From Mycolicibacterium peregrinum (GTDB taxonomy: Bacteria; Actinomycetota; Actinomycetes; Mycobacteriales; Mycobacteriaceae): DNA of 64,000 nt. A program made the position numbers and the translations under genes. Positions 1-8,498 of the stretch are shown piece by piece. The notes under the pieces are model-generated. The model was given only the letters and a program-made list of their open reading frames with translations, did no database searches and was not told the origin of the DNA. The stretch spans positions 186,001 to 250,000 of the forward strand of contig NZ_LQPP01000018.1 of assembly GCF_002102345.1 (NCBI RefSeq). The letters are read 5' to 3'. Position 1 is the stretch's first letter; the number at the start of each line of letters is the position of its first letter.

Positions 1-1025
1 GGGGCATGGCGATCGGACTCGGTTGCGATGCGGACCTGGTGGATCTGGCCGGGCTGGCCCACGACATCGGACATCCGCCATACGGGCACAACGGTGAGCG
101 TGCGCTCGACGAGATCGCCAAACCGTTCGGCGGGTTCGAGGGCAATGCGCAGAACTTCCGGATCCTCACCCGGCTGGAGCCCAAAGTTCTTGACGCCGAA
201 GGCCGTTCGGCCGGGCTCAACCTGACGCGGGCCGCGCTGGACGCGGTGGCGAAGTATCCGTGGCCGAGCTTCGGCACCCGCCGCAAGTACGGCTTCTACG
301 ACGACGACGCGGAGGCCGCCGCGTGGATGCGGGCCGATGCCCCCGCCGAGCGGCCGTGCCTGGAAGCCCAGGTGATGGACTGGGCCGACGACGTCGCGTA
401 TTCGGTGCACGACGTCGAGGACGGCGTCATCTCCGGCCGGATCGATCTGCGGGTGCTCGGCGATCCCGATGCCGCCGCCTCGCTCGCGGAACTCGGCTCC
501 AGAAACTTTCCGAGCGTCAGCCACGACGATCTGCTGGCCGCCGCCGAGCGGCTGTCCCACCTACCGGTATTGGCCTCGGCCGGAAAATACGATGGCACCC
601 TGGCGGCCTCGGTCGCGCTGAAGACGATGACGAGCGAGCTCGTCGGGCGGTTCGCCAATGCGGCGATCACCCAGACCCGGGCGGTCGCCGGCGGAGCGCC
701 GGTACGGCGTTTTGCTGCCGACCTTGCCGTGCCTCCGCTGGTGCGGGCCGAGGTGGTGTTGCTCAAGATGCTGGCGCTGCAGTTCATCATGTCCGATCAC
801 CGGCACCTGCAGATCCAGGCCGATCAGCGCACTCTGGTCCACGAGGTTGCGCTGGCGTTGTGGGCGCAGGCCCCGAGCAGCCTGGACCCGCAGTTCGCGC
901 CCGAGTTCGACCTCGCTGCCGATGACGGTGCCCGGCTGCGCGTGGTGGTCGATCAGATCGCGTCCTACACCGAGAGCCGGCTGGAACGCGTGCACGAGGC
1001 ACGCTCGCCCAGACCGCTGGGATAG
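1..1025 (+). CDS. dgt: Deoxyguanosinetriphosphate triphosphohydrolase-like protein, C-terminal part
   Basis: Hydrolyses dNTPs to deoxynucleoside plus triphosphate in the cytoplasm (family knowledge). The frame is already open at base 3, so the start lies upstream; mycobacterial Dgt is about 430 residues and roughly 90 N-terminal residues are missing. The HD metal motif [13 protein letters not shown] begins about 20 residues into the visible part, and a second conserved block, [16 protein letters not shown], follows around residues 123-138. It precedes dnaG as in M. tuberculosis, but here an opposite-strand hydrolase lies between them. The first in-frame ATG at base 6 is internal, not a start. 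Confidence 0.93.
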   Translation, partial: GMAIGLGCDADLVDLAGLAHDIGHPPYGHNGERALDEIAKPFGGFEGNAQNFRILTRLEPKVLDAEGRSAGLNLTRAALDAVAKYPWPSFGTRRKYGFYDDDAEAAAWMRADAPAERPCLEAQVMDWADDVAYSVHDVEDGVISGRIDLRVLGDPDAAASLAELGSRNFPSVSHDDLLAAAERLSHLPVLASAGKYDGTLAASVALKTMTSELVGRFANAAITQTRAVAGGAPVRRFAADLAVPPLVRAEVVLLKMLALQFIMSDHRHLQIQADQRTLVHEVALALWAQAPSSLDPQFAPEFDLAADDGARLRVVVDQIASYTESRLERVHEARSPRPLG

Positions 1026-1085
1026 CTGCACCGACAACCTGCCCGGCGCCGAATGCCGGCCCGGGTCGACATTTCCCGGGCAGCG

Positions 1086-1925
1086 TCAGCGTTCCGGCAG
1101 CCGGAGCCGGCTCAAGACCGCATCCGCGCGTGCCCACAGCAACGCGCCCCCCACGCCCTCGACGACGGTTCGCGTCGCCCCCTCGATCCGGTCCGCCAGG
1201 GTGACGCCGCGGTCGGGCGAATGCACGCTGTCGTCGCTCCCGAACAACACCTGTACCTCGACTCCCGGCGTCAGCAGGTGAACCGGCCAGGGCGACGTGG
1301 CGAGCACGGTGTCGCGGGCATATCCCTGCGCTCCCTGGGCGAAGCCGTCGGCGAGCGCGGCGCGCAACATCGTGCGAAAACCCGGATCGTCGTAGACGGC
1401 GCGGTCAGAAGGCGGATAGTCGGCCATGATCATGTCGAAGAGGGCGCCCGCGGTGTAGGCGGACAGATCCTGCATCGCGCCGTCCGGGTCGGCCGCGATC
1501 GCGCTGACAAATTCGCGGTGCGCGGGTGCCAGCAAGGCGACTACCGATGGACAGCCCAGGTCGTCGATCGGGGATGCCAGCACGAGCCGAGCAGCCCACC
1601 CGGTGCCGGCCAGCGCCAGGCCGAACGGTGCGCCTTGCGAGTTGGCGACCACGGGAATCGGGCGGCCGACGAGGCGGTCGATCACCGCGGCGAAGTCCGC
1701 ACCGACGGTATCGAGGGTTTTCCCGGGATCGGATTCGGACGATCCGAGCCCCGGGCGGTCCACCGATATCAGGCGAACTCCGTGGTCGTCGAGCTGCTCG
1801 TGGCCGAACGACATCCGTCTGCCGCAGCCGGCACCGGGGATGAACAGCGCGGGTGTGCCCTCGGCGGGGCCGTACGCCGCATAGGCCACTCGGCGCCCGC
1901 CGTGTTCGACCACGCCTTCGGTCAT
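1086..1925 (-). CDS. Alpha/beta-fold hydrolase lacking an evident catalytic histidine
   Basis: A 279-residue alpha/beta hydrolase. The nucleophile elbow is VVANSQGAPFG with Ser96, preceded by an oxyanion-type FIPGAG near residues 28-33; an acidic residue sits in VLFGSDDSVHS. Where this family has a G-H dipeptide near the C-terminus the sequence reads EGVGGALLWARAD, with Gly260 in place of the expected His (codon GGC at 1146-1148). The protein may be inactive, use another base, or be a non-catalytic hydrolase-fold protein. I chose the ATG at 1925 because the protein starts with a normal beta-strand there; a much longer antisense frame continues through dnaG and is spurious. It is divergent from dnaG (87 bp) and convergent with dgt. 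Substrate unknown. Confidence 0.85.
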   Translation of the reverse strand: MTEGVVEHGGRRVAYAAYGPAEGTPALFIPGAGCGRRMSFGHEQLDDHGVRLISVDRPGLGSSESDPGKTLDTVGADFAAVIDRLVGRPIPVVANSQGAPFGLALAGTGWAARLVLASPIDDLGCPSVVALLAPAHREFVSAIAADPDGAMQDLSAYTAGALFDMIMADYPPSDRAVYDDPGFRTMLRAALADGFAQGAQGYARDTVLATSPWPVHLLTPGVEVQVLFGSDDSVHSPDRGVTLADRIEGATRTVVEGVGGALLWARADAVLSRLRLPER

Positions 1926-2012
1926 CTGCACCACGCCGGAGTCACCCTGCTTTCGATCGTGTGAGCGCCCTCGGGCAACCCGGTCAACGCGACATCCCCG
2001 CGCGCATAGACT

Positions 2013-3917
2013 ATGCCGGTGGCCGGCCGGATTCCTGATCGCGATATCGCCGCGATCCGTGAAAAGGTCCGGATCGAAGACGTCGTCGGTGATTACGTCC
2101 AGTTGAGGCGGGCCGGGGCCGACTCGATGAAGGGGCTGTGCCCGTTCCACGACGAGAAGTCGCCGTCGTTCCACGTGCGGCCGAACCACGGCCACTTCCA
2201 TTGCTTCGGTTGCGGCGAGGGTGGCGACGTCTACGCCTTCATCCAGAAGATCGAGCACGTCAGTTTCGTCGAGGCAGTCGAGTTGCTGGCCGACCGGGTC
2301 AACTACACCGTCACCTACACCGGCGCGTCGACGACCAATGTCCAGCGGGACCGGGGCAGCCGCAGCCGGTTGCTGGCCGCCAATGCCGCTGCCCAGGAGT
2401 TCTATGCCGAGGCGTTGGCCTCGGAGGAGGCGGCCGAGGCGCGCAAGTATCTGACCGAGCGCAACTTCGACGCCGCCGCAGCCGCCCAGTTCGGGTGCGG
2501 CTTCGCGCCGTCGGGGTGGGACAAGCTGACAAAGCACTTGCAGCGCTTGGGTTTCGAGTTCAAGGAGCTGGAAGCCGCCGGGCTGAGCCGGGAGGGCAAG
2601 CGTGGGCCGATGGACCGGTTCCACCGCAGGCTGCTGTGGCCGATCCGGGTGTCCTCGGGGGAGACCATCGGCTTCGGTGCGCGCCGGCTGTTCGATGACG
2701 ACCAGAACCAGGCCAAGTACGTCAACACCCCCGAGACGGTGCTCTACAAGAAGTCGCAGGTGCTGTTCGGGCTTGATCGCGCCAAGCGCGACATCGCCAA
2801 GGGGCATCAGGCCGTCGTCGTCGAGGGCTACACCGATGTGATGGCGATGCACATGGCCGGGGTGACCACCGCGGTGGCCTCGTGCGGCACCGCCTTCGGC
2901 GAGCAGCACCTGTCGATGCTGCGCCGGCTGATGATGGACGACAACTTCTTCCGCGGCGAGCTGATCTACGTGTTCGACGGTGACGCTGCCGGCCAGGCGG
3001 CCGCGGTGAAAGCGTTCGAGGGGGAGCAGAACCTGTCCGGGCAGTCGTTCGTGGCGGTGGCGCCCGACGGGATGGATCCGTGCGATCTGCGACTGCGCTC
3101 CGGCGACGGTGCCGTGCGCGATCTGGTCGCACGACGAACCCCGTTGTTCGAGTTCGTGATTCGCAGCGCACTGGCCGAACATGACCTGGACAGCGCGGAG
3201 GGCCGGGTGGCGGCGCTGCGGCGATGCGTACCGATCGCGGCCCGCATCAAGGACCAGACCCTGCGTGACGAGTACGCCAGACAGCTGGCGGGCTGGGTCG
3301 GTTGGGACAACGTCGCGCAGGTGATCGGCCGGGTGCGGGAGGAAGCCAGCGGCGGTCGCAAGGATTCGCGGCGCCAGCCTGCGCGGCAACAGGCCAGACC
3401 CGCGGCGACTCCTGTGTCGCGGCCCAATCCGACCGATCCGACACTGTGGCCTCAGCGCGAGGCGCTCAAGGCTGCCCTGCAGTATCCGGCGATCGCCGGT
3501 CCGGTGTTCGACTCGCTGACAGTCGAGAGCTTCACCCACCCGGGGTACGCCGCGGTGCGTTCGGCGATCGAGGCGGCCGGCGGCATGGCATCGGGCAAAT
3601 CGGGGGCCCAGTGGATCGAGGCTGCACGTGAGCAGACCACGTCCCCGGCGGCGGCCAGCCTGGTCAACGAACTGGGGGTCGAGGCCATCAACGTCGAGGA
3701 CGACGAGCATCTGCCTCGCTACATCAGCAGCGTGCTGGCCCGCCTGCAGGAAGTCTGGGTGGGCCGCCAGATCGCCGAGGTGAAGTCCAAACTGCAGCGC
3801 ATGTCGCCGGTGGAGCAGGGAGACGAATATCACGCCCTGTTCGGCGACCTGGTGGCCATGGAGTCCTACCGGCGCAGCCTGCTCGAGCAGGCCAGTGGCG
3901 ACGACCTGACTGCGTGA
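2013..3917 (+). CDS. dnaG: DNA primase DnaG
   Basis: Synthesises RNA primers for chromosomal replication, working with the replicative helicase DnaB. 634 residues in the usual order: N-terminal zinc ribbon (C43, H46, C64, C67 in CPFH...CFGC), catalytic core with TOPRIM signatures (Glu271 in VVVEGYTDV; DGD at 322-324), and a C-terminal helicase-binding domain ending EQASGDDLTA. The sequence closely resembles M. tuberculosis DnaG as I recall it. The start is uncertain: ATG at 2013 gives MPVAGRIPDRD, while GTG at 2019 gives VAGRIPDRD, which aligns better with the M. tuberculosis start. No strong Shine-Dalgarno is visible for either. Confidence 0.98.
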   Translation: MPVAGRIPDRDIAAIREKVRIEDVVGDYVQLRRAGADSMKGLCPFHDEKSPSFHVRPNHGHFHCFGCGEGGDVYAFIQKIEHVSFVEAVELLADRVNYTVTYTGASTTNVQRDRGSRSRLLAANAAAQEFYAEALASEEAAEARKYLTERNFDAAAAAQFGCGFAPSGWDKLTKHLQRLGFEFKELEAAGLSREGKRGPMDRFHRRLLWPIRVSSGETIGFGARRLFDDDQNQAKYVNTPETVLYKKSQVLFGLDRAKRDIAKGHQAVVVEGYTDVMAMHMAGVTTAVASCGTAFGEQHLSMLRRLMMDDNFFRGELIYVFDGDAAGQAAAVKAFEGEQNLSGQSFVAVAPDGMDPCDLRLRSGDGAVRDLVARRTPLFEFVIRSALAEHDLDSAEGRVAALRRCVPIAARIKDQTLRDEYARQLAGWVGWDNVAQVIGRVREEASGGRKDSRRQPARQQARPAATPVSRPNPTDPTLWPQREALKAALQYPAIAGPVFDSLTVESFTHPGYAAVRSAIEAAGGMASGKSGAQWIEAAREQTTSPAAASLVNELGVEAINVEDDEHLPRYISSVLARLQEVWVGRQIAEVKSKLQRMSPVEQGDEYHALFGDLVAMESYRRSLLEQASGDDLTA

Positions 3918-3979
3918 TCAGACACATCGCGATAGGGTGAGGTGCAGTCGGGCATCTTCAGGCGAGAGAGGCAGACCTG

Positions 3980-4276
3980 GTGACACTGTTCAGCACGCGG
4001 ACGCGACGGTTGGTCGCAGCTGGCGCATTTGCGCTGGCCACGGGGGCCGCAGCGGCGGCCCCGGCGTTCGTCGCGACGTCGACATCCGGTTCGGAGGTCA
4101 CGGCCCAGCCGGCCTGCCTGGCCTGGTTCGGTAACAAAGAGGACGGCAAGTGCCTGTCCTACTCCAATGGCATGCCCGCCAACATCGGCACGCCGTGGGT
4201 CGGCGCCGGCGGCAATGGCGGATTCGTCACTGGGCCGCTGCTGCCCGGAACGTCGATCAATCAGGGGATCGGCTAG
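3980..4276 (+). CDS. Small secreted mycobacterial protein, function unknown
   Basis: 98 residues starting at GTG, with an AGAGAGG-like ribosome site about 9 bases upstream. The N-terminus is basic (RTRR) followed by a hydrophobic Ala-rich stretch to about residue 35, a probable Sec signal peptide. The mature part has two cysteines (CLAWFGNKEDGKC) that could form a disulfide, and a Gly-rich tail. I do not recognise a named domain. It follows dnaG by 62 bp but probably has its own signals. Its TAG stop shares the four bases CTAG with the stop of the convergent gene, and a hairpin inside that gene probably terminates it. Confidence 0.75.
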   Translation: MTLFSTRTRRLVAAGAFALATGAAAAAPAFVATSTSGSEVTAQPACLAWFGNKEDGKCLSYSNGMPANIGTPWVGAGGNGGFVTGPLLPGTSINQGIG

Positions 4277-4545
4277 CCCCTACCAGCTACTTTTCTTGCC
4301 GAACCGTCGGTGCTCTCCTTCGTGGCGAGCACCGACGTTTCTGCGTCTATGGGGATCAAGGTGAGGAACTGCGGATCCGGAGACACCTGCTTGGCGATCT
4401 TGCGTCGTCCGGCGTCGATCACCGCCTTGGTGGCCGGATTGGCCGTCACCGCGCGGTAGGTGCTGGCGATCTGCTCATAGCGACGTCGCCCGGCCTTGGC
4501 GCCAAGCACGTAGCCTACGGCGATCACGGCGGCATAGCGGATCAC
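4273..4545 (-). CDS. Small conserved membrane-associated protein (Rv2342-like)
   Basis: 90 residues from a GTG start, chosen because a strong ribosome site GGAGG lies 6 bases upstream (complement of 4552-4556). The start IRYAAVIAVGYVLGAKAGRR is a short hydrophobic helix ending in a Gly-rich, basic patch followed by YEQI, a pattern common in actinobacterial YtxH-like small proteins; the rest is charged and helical. Matches my memory of M. tuberculosis Rv2342, also between dnaG and tRNA-Asn. Function unknown. Its 3' coding part contains an 11-bp-arm hairpin that probably terminates the convergent gene. Confidence 0.85.
   Translation of the reverse strand: MIRYAAVIAVGYVLGAKAGRRRYEQIASTYRAVTANPATKAVIDAGRRKIAKQVSPDPQFLTLIPIDAETSVLATKESTDGSARKVAGRG
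4305..4340 (+). terminator. Hairpin terminator embedded in the convergent gene
   Basis: Inverted repeat CGTCGGTGCTC (4305-4315) and GAGCACCGACG (4327-4337), perfect 11-bp arms with an 11-base loop, followed by TTT on the plus strand. It lies 29 bp after the stop of the small secreted protein gene and inside the coding sequence of the Rv2342-like gene. Termination is inferred from structure. Confidence 0.55.
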
Positions 4546-4702
4546 AGAATTCCTCCCAATGCGGCGTGCCCCAGAGAACCAACATGTGTACTCCATCCTG
4601 CCTCACCGCCGCCGCGGCGCGCCCGTCTGGGAGCGAGTTGGCGGCAGCGGCGGTCCGTACGCTAGAGTCAACGCTCGGCCGCGGAGCTTCCGCGGAAGGT
4701 AG

Positions 4703-4775
4703 TCCCCTGTAGCTCAATTGGCAGAGCTCCCGACTGTTAATCGGGCGGTTATTGGTTCGAGTCCAATCGGGGGAG
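4703..4775 (+). tRNA. tRNA-Asn (anticodon GTT)
   Basis: 73-base cloverleaf: acceptor TCCCCTG pairs with CGGGGGA (one G-T pair), D-arm GCTCAATTGGCAGAGC, anticodon stem CCCGA/TCGGG with loop CTGTTAA (anticodon GTT at 4736-4738), T-arm with TTCGAGT loop, discriminator G. The 3' CCA is not encoded (CAA follows). Same neighbourhood as asnT in M. tuberculosis. Confidence 0.97.
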
Positions 4776-4788
4776 CAAGTTCTCCAAA

Positions 4789-4808
4789 CCCCAGTCCTAG
4801 GACTGGGG
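4789..4808. terminator. 20-bp perfect palindrome between tRNA-Asn and a convergent gene
   Basis: CCCCAGTCCTAGGACTGGGG is a perfect palindrome 14 bases after the tRNA. It also contains the TAG stop of the minus-strand gene ending at 4797. Being symmetrical, it could end both transcripts; there is no T-run, so the terminator role is inferred. Confidence 0.45.
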
Positions 4809-5111
4809 CCGGGTCTGGGCCTGACGGGCCGCCTGGGTAAGCGCCTCCACCAGTGGATTGGACGCGGACGCGAGAGCTTTCCGCTCCTCTTCGGACAGTT
4901 GGTAGAACGTCCACACGCCCCAAGCCGCCGGCCGCACGTACACCGTCACCTGTTGCCGGTTGTTGGCCAACACGGCCGGGACGGGGACCGCACGATCGAG
5001 GGTGGCTGCGCTGGACATCTCCTCGGCGAGCTGTTGGACGTTGACTGATTCCTGCAGTTGGTACAGGACGGCCTTGTTGGCAGGGCCTTCCATGGCGAGG
5101 AACCAAGCCAT
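4797..5111 (-). CDS. Conserved hypothetical small protein
   Basis: 104 residues, start MAWFLAMEGPANKAVLYQL, with a GGAG ribosome site about 7 bases upstream of the ATG. No signal peptide, membrane segment or cysteine motif; it looks like a compact soluble alpha/beta protein (QQVTVYVRPAAWGVWTFYQL). I do not recognise the family. It is divergent from the LppP/LprE-like lipoprotein gene with 134 bp between. A longer frame starting further upstream is open but lacks the ribosome site. Confidence 0.75.
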   Translation of the reverse strand: MAWFLAMEGPANKAVLYQLQESVNVQQLAEEMSSAATLDRAVPVPAVLANNRQQVTVYVRPAAWGVWTFYQLSEEERKALASASNPLVEALTQAARQAQTRPQS

Positions 5112-5245
5112 CTGTGTCTCCTTGGGTAAATGGTCGTGAGCGGTGTCCGCCGTCGGATCGCCGGTCGGATCGCAAACAGTGTCACCTATCGACGCGCCGT
5201 CGTCAGCCCACTCGCTCAGCCGGGTTGATTCGCTACCCTCGGGGT

Positions 5246-5737
5246 GTGTACCCACGGCTGATCGCCATCGTCGCCTTCATCGGTCTCCTCGCGGTTGGTT
5301 GCGGCTGGAAACCGTCATCCGCGCCGCCTCCGAAGCCCGATACCTGCGCACCGACCGACGGCCCCAGCGCCGATGCGGTGACCGATCAGATCGCCAAACT
5401 GCCGGCCCCCGGAGCGGGCAGGCAGTGGACGCAGATCGGCTCCGGCCACACGAGCAATTGCCGGCTGTACTGGGTCCAGGTGGGCCAGACGAACCCCGAG
5501 CCGAACAGCACCGGGCAACTGCTGTTCTTCGACCGGCAGACCCCGCTCGGCCCGGCCACCCCGGAACCCCGGCCGTACATCAACGTGGTCACCAATGCCG
5601 ATGACACGGTGGTGGTGAACTACCAGTGGCAGCAGGGCCATGATTCGCCCACCGCGCCCACCGGCATCGCCACCGTGCGGTTCCGGATCGGGGACGACGG
5701 CAAACTGGTTGCCGTCGACCCGATTCCGAAGCCCTGA
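5246..5737 (+). CDS. LppP/LprE family lipoprotein
   Basis: 163 residues from GTG; the start was chosen so that a short lipoprotein signal peptide is produced: YPRLIAIVAFIGLLAVGC, with lipidated Cys about residue 18. The mature protein has a paired cysteine pattern (DTCAPTDG ... SNCRLYWVQV) and a compact beta domain ending FRIGDDGKLVAVDP, typical of the mycobacterial LppP/LprE family. Expected location is the outer face of the plasma membrane. Biochemical role unknown. It ends 6 bp from the convergent acyl-CoA dehydrogenase gene. Confidence 0.85.
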   Translation: MYPRLIAIVAFIGLLAVGCGWKPSSAPPPKPDTCAPTDGPSADAVTDQIAKLPAPGAGRQWTQIGSGHTSNCRLYWVQVGQTNPEPNSTGQLLFFDRQTPLGPATPEPRPYINVVTNADDTVVVNYQWQQGHDSPTAPTGIATVRFRIGDDGKLVAVDPIPKP

Positions 5738-5743
5738 GGCGCC

Positions 5744-7666
5744 TCAGCCGTTGAGCAGCTCGGCGGGGTCGAGCATCGCCGCGTAACGCAGCTGCTCCGG
5801 GATGCCGAACCCGTCGACGAGGATTTCGATGTGCGGGCGCAGTGAGCGGCAGCGTTCGTTGATTCCCCGGGTGACTGCCTTGGCGCGTTCGGTGGACAGG
5901 TAGCGGTGTTCGATGAACCAGGCCTTGTCGTCCTCGATCACCGACAGCGCGTACAGGTCGCAGACATCGTCGAGGAGTTCGCGGGCGGTGTCGTCCTCGC
6001 AGGCGTCGATGCCGGCCACGAACGCCTCCAGGATGACCCGGTCGATATGCGCCTGCGCGGCGTGCAGCACGTGGTCCTGTACGGCGTTGAACGCGTCGAA
6101 CGCCGACATCTCCTTGGACTTGCCCTGCAGCCGCCGCGCCACCGAGGCGAGCATGTACTCCTCGCGATCTTCGAACATCTTGACCTGGGTGCCGCGGTTG
6201 AACAGGCTGCCTTCCTCCTCGTTGTCCTGGCGGGTGTCGAGGACGGTCTGGATGATGGTTTCGGCGGCCGTACGTTTCAGCACCCGCTCGCCGGCGTAGT
6301 TGGCCGCGAACCGGACCCATTCGACCGGGCTCATGCCTTTGATGTCGTCGGCGTAGGCGGTCAGTAGTTCCTTGGCGACCAGCTGCGTGAGCACGTGGTT
6401 GTCGCCCTCGAAGGTGGTGAACACGTCGGTGTCGGCGCGCAGGGCGATCAGCCGGTTCTCGGCGAGATAGCCTGCACCGCCGCACGCTTCACGGGCTTCC
6501 TGGATGGCGCGGCTGGCATGCCAGGTGTTGGCGGCTTTCAGGCCGGCCGCGCGGGCCTCGAGTTCGCGTTGCTCCTCGGCGTCGGGGTCGTCCGAGGTCT
6601 GTAGCTCATGGCATTTGGCGACCAGTTCGTTCTGAGCGAACTGCAAGGCGTAGGACTTGGCGATCAGCGGCAGCAGTCGGCGCTGGTGCACGAGGTAGTC
6701 CATGATGAGGACTTCCTCGGTGCTCTTGGGGGCTTCGAACTGCCTGCGTTCCAGCGCATATCGGGTGGCGATGTCCAGTGCCACCCGCCCCGCCGCGGCG
6801 GCGCTGCCGCCGACGGTGACGCGGCCTCGGATCAGGGTGCCCAGCATCGTGAAGAACCGCCGGCCCGGGTTTTCGATCGGTGAGGTGTAGGTGCCGTCGG
6901 GGGCGACATCGGCGTAGCGGTTCAGCAGGTTCTCCCGCGGGACCCGTACGTGGTCGAACACGATGCGGCCGTTGTCGACGCCCGGTAGCCCGCCCTTGTA
7001 ATGACAGTCCGACGTGGTCACCCCGGGCAGATCATTGCCCTCGTCGTCGCGGATCGGCACCACGAAACAATGCACGCCGTGGCCCTCGCCGTCCGGAGTG
7101 ATCAACTGTGCGAAAACAGTTGACACACGCGCGGTTTCGGCGGCCCCGCCGATGTAGTCCTTGCGTGCGGTTGGCGTGGGGGAGTCGATGACGAATTCCT
7201 GGGTCGCCGGATCGTAGGTGGCGGTGGTCTCCAGCGACTGCACGTCGCTGCCGTGGCCGGTTTCGGTCATCGCGAAACAACCCAGCAGGTCCAGGTCGAT
7301 CAGTGGTCGGACGTAGGCCTTGTGGTGGCGTTCGGTGCCCAGGTTCTCGATGGCGCCGCCGAACAGGCCCCACTGGACCCCGGCCTTGACCATCAGGGAG
7401 AGGTCGCTCATGGCCAGCATCTCGATCTGGGTGATGGCGGCACCGACGTCGCCGTTGCCGCCGTGTTCCTTGCGGAAGCCGTCCTCGGCAGCCCCGGCCG
7501 CGGCCATGATCTTGAGCTGCTCGCCCACCTTGGCCCGGGCGATCACCGTGTTGGGGGTGTAGTGCGGTCGGAAGATCTGGTCGGACAACCTGGCCCGCAT
7601 GGCGTTTTTTACGTCGCGCCAGCGGCCGTCCAGCGCGTTTCGCAGATGTTCGGCAGTGGAGGTCAT
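5744..7666 (-). CDS. Acyl-CoA oxidase/dehydrogenase family protein
   Basis: 640 residues, much longer than a classical acyl-CoA dehydrogenase (about 380) and close to acyl-CoA oxidases. Seen: FAD/substrate block CFAMTETGHGSDVQSLETTA, the VTTSDCHYKGGLPGVDNGRI segment, helical C-terminal domain with CGGAGYLAENR, and TTFEGDN with Glu420, the position of the catalytic base in acyl-CoA oxidases. It introduces a trans-2 double bond into acyl-CoA; whether O2 or ETF accepts electrons cannot be told from sequence. Start at ATG 7666 (MTSTAEHLRN); an upstream extension of the frame overlaps the divergent gene and is unlikely. Transcribed away from the VIT1-like gene. Confidence 0.92.
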   Translation of the reverse strand: MTSTAEHLRNALDGRWRDVKNAMRARLSDQIFRPHYTPNTVIARAKVGEQLKIMAAAGAAEDGFRKEHGGNGDVGAAITQIEMLAMSDLSLMVKAGVQWGLFGGAIENLGTERHHKAYVRPLIDLDLLGCFAMTETGHGSDVQSLETTATYDPATQEFVIDSPTPTARKDYIGGAAETARVSTVFAQLITPDGEGHGVHCFVVPIRDDEGNDLPGVTTSDCHYKGGLPGVDNGRIVFDHVRVPRENLLNRYADVAPDGTYTSPIENPGRRFFTMLGTLIRGRVTVGGSAAAAGRVALDIATRYALERRQFEAPKSTEEVLIMDYLVHQRRLLPLIAKSYALQFAQNELVAKCHELQTSDDPDAEEQRELEARAAGLKAANTWHASRAIQEAREACGGAGYLAENRLIALRADTDVFTTFEGDNHVLTQLVAKELLTAYADDIKGMSPVEWVRFAANYAGERVLKRTAAETIIQTVLDTRQDNEEEGSLFNRGTQVKMFEDREEYMLASVARRLQGKSKEMSAFDAFNAVQDHVLHAAQAHIDRVILEAFVAGIDACEDDTARELLDDVCDLYALSVIEDDKAWFIEHRYLSTERAKAVTRGINERCRSLRPHIEILVDGFGIPEQLRYAAMLDPAELLNG

Positions 7667-7763
7667 ATCCCGACCGTACGTGCGTGGCGGCCCGGGCGTG
7701 GCGGTTGGAACGAAGGACAGCCTTCCTGGACAAGCATCACCTCTCCGCGAAAGACTGGCGAAC

Positions 7764-8498
7764 ATGCCGGACTCGATCGGTAACTCGCTGTCTCCCACGG
7801 GCTTGCCGCATGTCAGCTATCACCGGCACGCCGATGTGACGGGCGGCTGGTTGCGCGCGGCGACCTTCGGTGCGATGGACGGTCTGGTCAGCAACACCGC
7901 GTTGATCGCCGGTGTCGGGGCCAGCGCCTCGGCTCAGACCGTGGTGCTCAGCGGCGTGGCCGGCCTGTTGGCCGGGGCGTTCTCGATGGCGCTCGGCGAG
8001 TACACCTCGGTGACGACCGCGAACGAGCAGGTCGACTCCGAGGTCAAGGTCGAGCGCAAATCGTTCCGCAAGAACCCCGAGGCCGAGCAGGCCGAGCTCG
8101 TGGCGATGCTTCAGGAAATGGGGATGACGCCCGAAACGGCCGTGAAAGCCAGCGAGGAGATCCACCGCGACGAGAGCCGGGCCCTGAACTTTCACCTCGT
8201 GCAGGAACTGGGTGTGCACCCCACGGAGAAGCCGTCGCCGTGGGTGGCCGGGGGATCGTCCTTCGTGATGTTCGCGATCGGCGCGATCGTCCCGCTCATC
8301 CCATATCTGCTCGGCTTCCAATCGTTGTGGGCCGGGCTGGCGTGCGGCGGGGTGGGTCTGTTGATCGCCGGTGCCTTGGCGGCCAAGTTCACCCGTAAGC
8401 CGGCGGCCGTGGCGGGACTGCGGCAACTGGTGTTCGGTGCCGTCGCGATTGCGGCGACCTACGTCGTCGGCATTCTGGTCGGGGCCGTCATCACCTGA
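7764..8498 (+). CDS. VIT1/CCC1-family metal transporter
   Basis: 244 residues. The first part (GGWLRAATFGAMDGLVSNTALIAGVG, then AGLLAGAFSMALGEYTSV) carries the conserved VIT1/CCC1 membrane helices with the metal-path Asp, Gly and Glu residues. A soluble charged loop (about residues 90-150, Glu-rich: EAEQAELVAMLQEMG) matches the cytosolic metal-binding domain of VIT transporters, and three C-terminal helices follow. Probable role: moving Fe2+ or Mn2+ out of the cytoplasm. Its TGA stop overlaps the ATG of the next gene by one base (TGATG), so the two are probably translationally coupled. Confidence 0.88.
   Translation: MPDSIGNSLSPTGLPHVSYHRHADVTGGWLRAATFGAMDGLVSNTALIAGVGASASAQTVVLSGVAGLLAGAFSMALGEYTSVTTANEQVDSEVKVERKSFRKNPEAEQAELVAMLQEMGMTPETAVKASEEIHRDESRALNFHLVQELGVHPTEKPSPWVAGGSSFVMFAIGAIVPLIPYLLGFQSLWAGLACGGVGLLIAGALAAKFTRKPAAVAGLRQLVFGAVAIAATYVVGILVGAVIT

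Noticed and set aside
1026..1085. GC-rich inverted repeats between dgt and the hydrolase as a terminator
   Set aside because: Arms around CTGCCCGG and CCGGGCAG are short and far apart with competing pairings; not convincing enough to list.
1926..3833. Very long minus-strand open frame antisense to dnaG, continuing into the hydrolase gene
   Set aside because: Only its last 279 residues form a recognisable protein. The rest is the mirror of dnaG, Arg/Pro/His-rich, as expected from GC-rich codon bias.
4711..4716. CTGTAG-like text near the tRNA-Asn gene
   Set aside because: It is part of the tRNA sequence and lacks the CTACAG partner arm, so it is unrelated to the PucR-type palindrome.
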